Position numbers and translations under genes: made by a program. Shown here in pieces: positions 61,269 through 64,000 of a stretch of DNA of 64,000 bases. Under the pieces are notes generated by a model. That model worked only from the letters and a program-made list of their open reading frames with translations. It ran no database searches and had not been told where the DNA came from. This DNA is from Maylandia zebra. Taxonomy: Eukaryota > Chordata > Actinopteri > Cichliformes > Cichlidae. The first letter of the stretch is position 1, and every line of letters begins with the position of its first letter. Location: NCBI RefSeq assembly GCF_041146795.1, contig NC_135181.1:1228501-1292500 (forward strand), written 5' to 3'.

Positions 61269-62204
61269 TATGTGTAATGAGAGTGTGAGTAATGTGAATG
61301 TCTAAGTTGTGGGATAAAATTGAGGCAGAGGCAGCCAGAAGGGGACAGAGGGGGGGGGGGGTAGCCTCCTCTGCACCCTGGTGACATACCCCTACTCCAA
61401 GGCCCTGCATGTGTGGGTGGTTGTGGTGGAGCAGGAAGAGGCGGGCAGCTGGAGATGGGGAGGGAAGGAAGGGAGGGGCAAGTGACCCCTCCCTGGGGCC
61501 AGCTCCCCCGCTGACCCCAGTAGGCACCCCCATACTCCGCGACCCGCCAGGGAAAGGGGGCCCAGGCCCATCCGGACCAGGGCCCAGTGCAGCAGCGCCG
61601 CCCGGCCCCACAGAGCCCGGGACAGTCCACCCGACCCCACCGCAGAGAAAACTGCACCCACCCCACCATCCACTCATCTTCCAGACTACATGAGACAATA
61701 GACGCCCAGGCTGAGATCCCGATTTTTAAATAAAACGATCGCATCAACCCTGGAAAGAAACCCCAGTAGATGCATAAAAACTAGTTAAATTAAAACTAGT
61801 GGTTTGATGAAATGAAACGCTTGTGAACATGCTGACATTACCCATTCAGAAGAAACTCCCATTTGTGGCGTTTTTAAAATAAAATGCTGGCATCACTGCA
61901 AGCTGAGATATTGTCAGAATCACAAAATTAGTGTGACTAAAACACCAACACTTTTGACTAGATGTAAATGAAAAGCAGCCCCTCTTTGTTAAGGTGCACT
62001 GTGAACCAAAACAGCTTCCACTCCGCCTGCAAAACAAAGAATTGCTTTTAAGAAGACATATGTCTGCATAACTGAATGTTGAGACACACCTAAGTGATAA
62101 AAATAGTTTAATTAAAAAACCCTATGGTTTGATTAAATTAAAACCCAGTTAAAAACACATAAACTCATATAACCCCTCTGACGCCCTGTGTGTTTCCACA
62201 CCTG

Positions 62205-62349
62205 AACGCGCACACGCACGAAACCGGTTTGGTTGGCCGCCATCTTGGACTAATGCCCCCTTATTACTACTGACCTCAGCCCATAACCCTCCTGCAGACA
62301 CACCTGTAGAGGAGAGTATAAAGACCTGCGACTCAACTGTGTCAGACAT
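62205..62349 (+). repeat. Gene-less copy of the hatching-enzyme promoter (right arm)
   Basis: Inverted copy of 53161-53315, including TATAAAGACCTGCGACTCAA on the plus strand. Downstream on the plus strand there is no astacin coding sequence, only the outer part of the arm. Confidence 0.9.
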
Positions 62350-62717
62350 GCTGTGTGATGTCAGGTCTGTGGACGGATCAACACAGTTACTTTACTGGGT
62401 GGGACGTGTTTAACCACAAAGCTTAAACAAACCAAAACTAAACTATTTCTATGATTAAAAAGTGGAATCAGTGGAGGGCACAAAGAACACGTCATGTTGT
62501 ACCCACGAGGAAACAGCTACAATATTTAGATGAAATGCAAATAACAACATTCACAATATTTACATCATCTTCACTGTGAAAGACAACACCAGGGTGTCCC
62601 AGAAAACGGATCAATTTTTTGATTATAAAGAATTAAACGCTTGTTGAACAAAGTTATTATAGTTTTGTATTTCTGTGATAAATATTTTTTAGCTTAATTT
62701 TTAATTGTTTCTGTCTT

Positions 62718-64000
62718 AGTTTTGGATTTTTGGAAATGAATGTTTCCTGTGAGACTCGACCTGTTTCTGGAATGTAGTTGCAAGATAAAAGACATTGCTG
62801 CAGGAAATATTAGAGGTAAATTCCAGTGGTATCAAACTTGACAAACACTTTGTCAAATCTCTCTAAAAAGATTTGTAATTTTCTGTTTTTCTTTCTTTGA
62901 CTGATTAATACATCACAGGAACCTTGGCTTCCTCTGCTCGTACCTTTACCCTGAGCCAGGTGAGCTATGAAGAAATATGTGTTTACTTTAATGAATCATT
63001 CACCCATGAGATCTTCTGAACGACATCCTTATACGTGAAAACAGAAACCACAGCGAGTTCTTACATGCAAACAGACCCCTGGACATGGAGTGACCACCAC
63101 TACATACAGGATTTCATAAACCACAGACTTGCAGTCGGGTTCACGCTGTGCTTGTGGGAGTGGTGGGAGAACGCGTCAGAGGGAGGTTTCAGCGTGTTGG
63201 GGCAAGATACACCGCCTCTCTTTTGCCTTTACTTCAACATGAGTGTTTAAGGAAACCGTGGAGTGCCTCTGATTGCTGACATTTTGACTTATTCTCACTT
63301 TTATCTTCATAATGGATCATGTGCCAAGAGTCTAAACGAGAATGCAGGACAGCTGGGATTCACAGACAAACTCAGCGAGCGAGCTCAATGATAAATACAC
63401 ATCTCAAGGTACAGTCTCATCCTGGTGGGTTTTACTTAAATAACTGTGTATACAGGCCACCTTTGAAAAGAATACAAAAAGGACCATCATTGCTCTCCTG
63501 CTTCCTTGACTGCATTCTTAGGGAATTTTCCAGGTAGGTATTCTTGGCTTCGTGTCATTCGATTGCCCAATCATTTAGTGTTTTAGTATCAAATTTTTAA
63601 TTATTATAAAAATGTTCCTTCTCCAGCACTGTTCAGTTGGGTTTCATGTAAACTGTCTATCTATAAAATAGAGTATGGACATTTAATTACTAAATACCTC
63701 AATATTCTGCATTCTTCTTAGATTAACACTGACACAACTTTAAAAACCAGCTGCGTCATATCCTACCAATCTCTATCCCGCTCTGATGTGCCGTGACATA
63801 GACACAGGTCACTTGTTGTTCTGCAGTTAAAAGCACCAGGGCATTGGACGTGGATCTTTTGCGTCCTTGTGCTTGCAGGGTGGGGCCTCGTGGATCAGAA
63901 TAATTCTGGTGCCTCCTGTGGATACTGATTGGGATCATGTTTGGGAGGCTAGGTCAGTGCCTGGGGCTATTATTCTTTCTTCTGTGGCCAGTGGGGCACA
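62718..64000. other. Unassigned sequence at the right edge
   Basis: Only short frames occur here and none resembles a family I know. A donor-like CAG/GTGAGC at about 62959 could end an exon of a gene to the right, but there is no supporting frame. Confidence 0.4.

Larger units (their letters stand above)
58151..61715 (-). mobile_element. GC-rich retroposed segment of unknown class, split by a Tc1
   Basis: The 12-bp repeat ATCCCGATTTTT flanks it (58139-58150 and 61716-61727), and the left arm shows the intact target. On the minus strand it ends in (GAAA)n (plus strand TCTTTCTTTCTTTC), like a non-LTR retroposon tail. About 1.95 kb remains without the Tc1. Parts (58700-59600 and 61320-61680) are very GC-rich, with overlapping open frames in several frames and no protein I recognise. 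The long frames there are probably a base-composition effect. Confidence 0.6.

Noticed and set aside
63035-63250. 71-codon frame near the right edge (Trp-rich)
   Set aside because: No family resemblance and no convincing splice context; a single short frame is not enough.

Overview
The window is teleost nuclear DNA, most likely from a percomorph and possibly a cichlid. The evidence is multi-exon vertebrate genes with GT-AG introns, a single-exon hatching-enzyme gene of the euteleost type, many Tc1 and hAT transposons, L2-type LINEs, a tRNA-derived SINE and long CA microsatellites. It is not prokaryotic; I saw no CRISPR array, operon or rRNA.

Layout. 1-14.5 kb: a transposon-rich stretch that I read as the long 5' intron or upstream region of tdrd6. 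It holds a 'Russian doll' of nested elements (outer hAT > L2 LINE > DNA transposon > hAT > Tc1 plus another hAT). 14.5-26.8 kb: tdrd6 (+), a seven-Tudor germ-granule protein with one giant exon followed by thirteen tiny exons. 30.5-36.6 kb: pla2g7 (-), a PAF-acetylhydrolase, tail-to-tail with tdrd6 as in human. 37.4-43.9 kb: ints9 (+), Integrator subunit 9, with 17 coding exons. 47.1-48.6 kb: glrx5 (-), a mitochondrial monothiol glutaredoxin. 49.0-49.6 kb: prkrip1 (+), intronless here. 51.7-52.5 kb: a single-exon high choriolytic (hatching) enzyme (-). 52.8-62.7 kb: a large imperfect palindrome invaded by a hAT, an L2 LINE and a GC-rich retroposed segment that itself carries a Tc1 copy with an intact transposase frame. 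62.7-64 kb: nothing recognised.

The host genes are unrelated housekeeping or tissue-specific genes and do not form one pathway. pla2g7/ints9 and glrx5/prkrip1 are head-to-head pairs that probably share short bidirectional promoters. The observations I would follow up first are: (i) tandem duplication of a phase-compatible micro-exon block in the tdrd6 tail; (ii) a PLA2G7 that starts with an N-myristoylation-type sequence instead of a signal peptide; (iii) the roughly 9.9-kb palindrome beside the hatching-enzyme gene, which carries two gene-less copies of that gene's promoter and a perfect hairpin at its edge; (iv) a GC-AG intron in ints9. Exon boundaries were assigned by eye from splice signals, reading-frame continuity and remembered vertebrate orthologues; no alignment was run.
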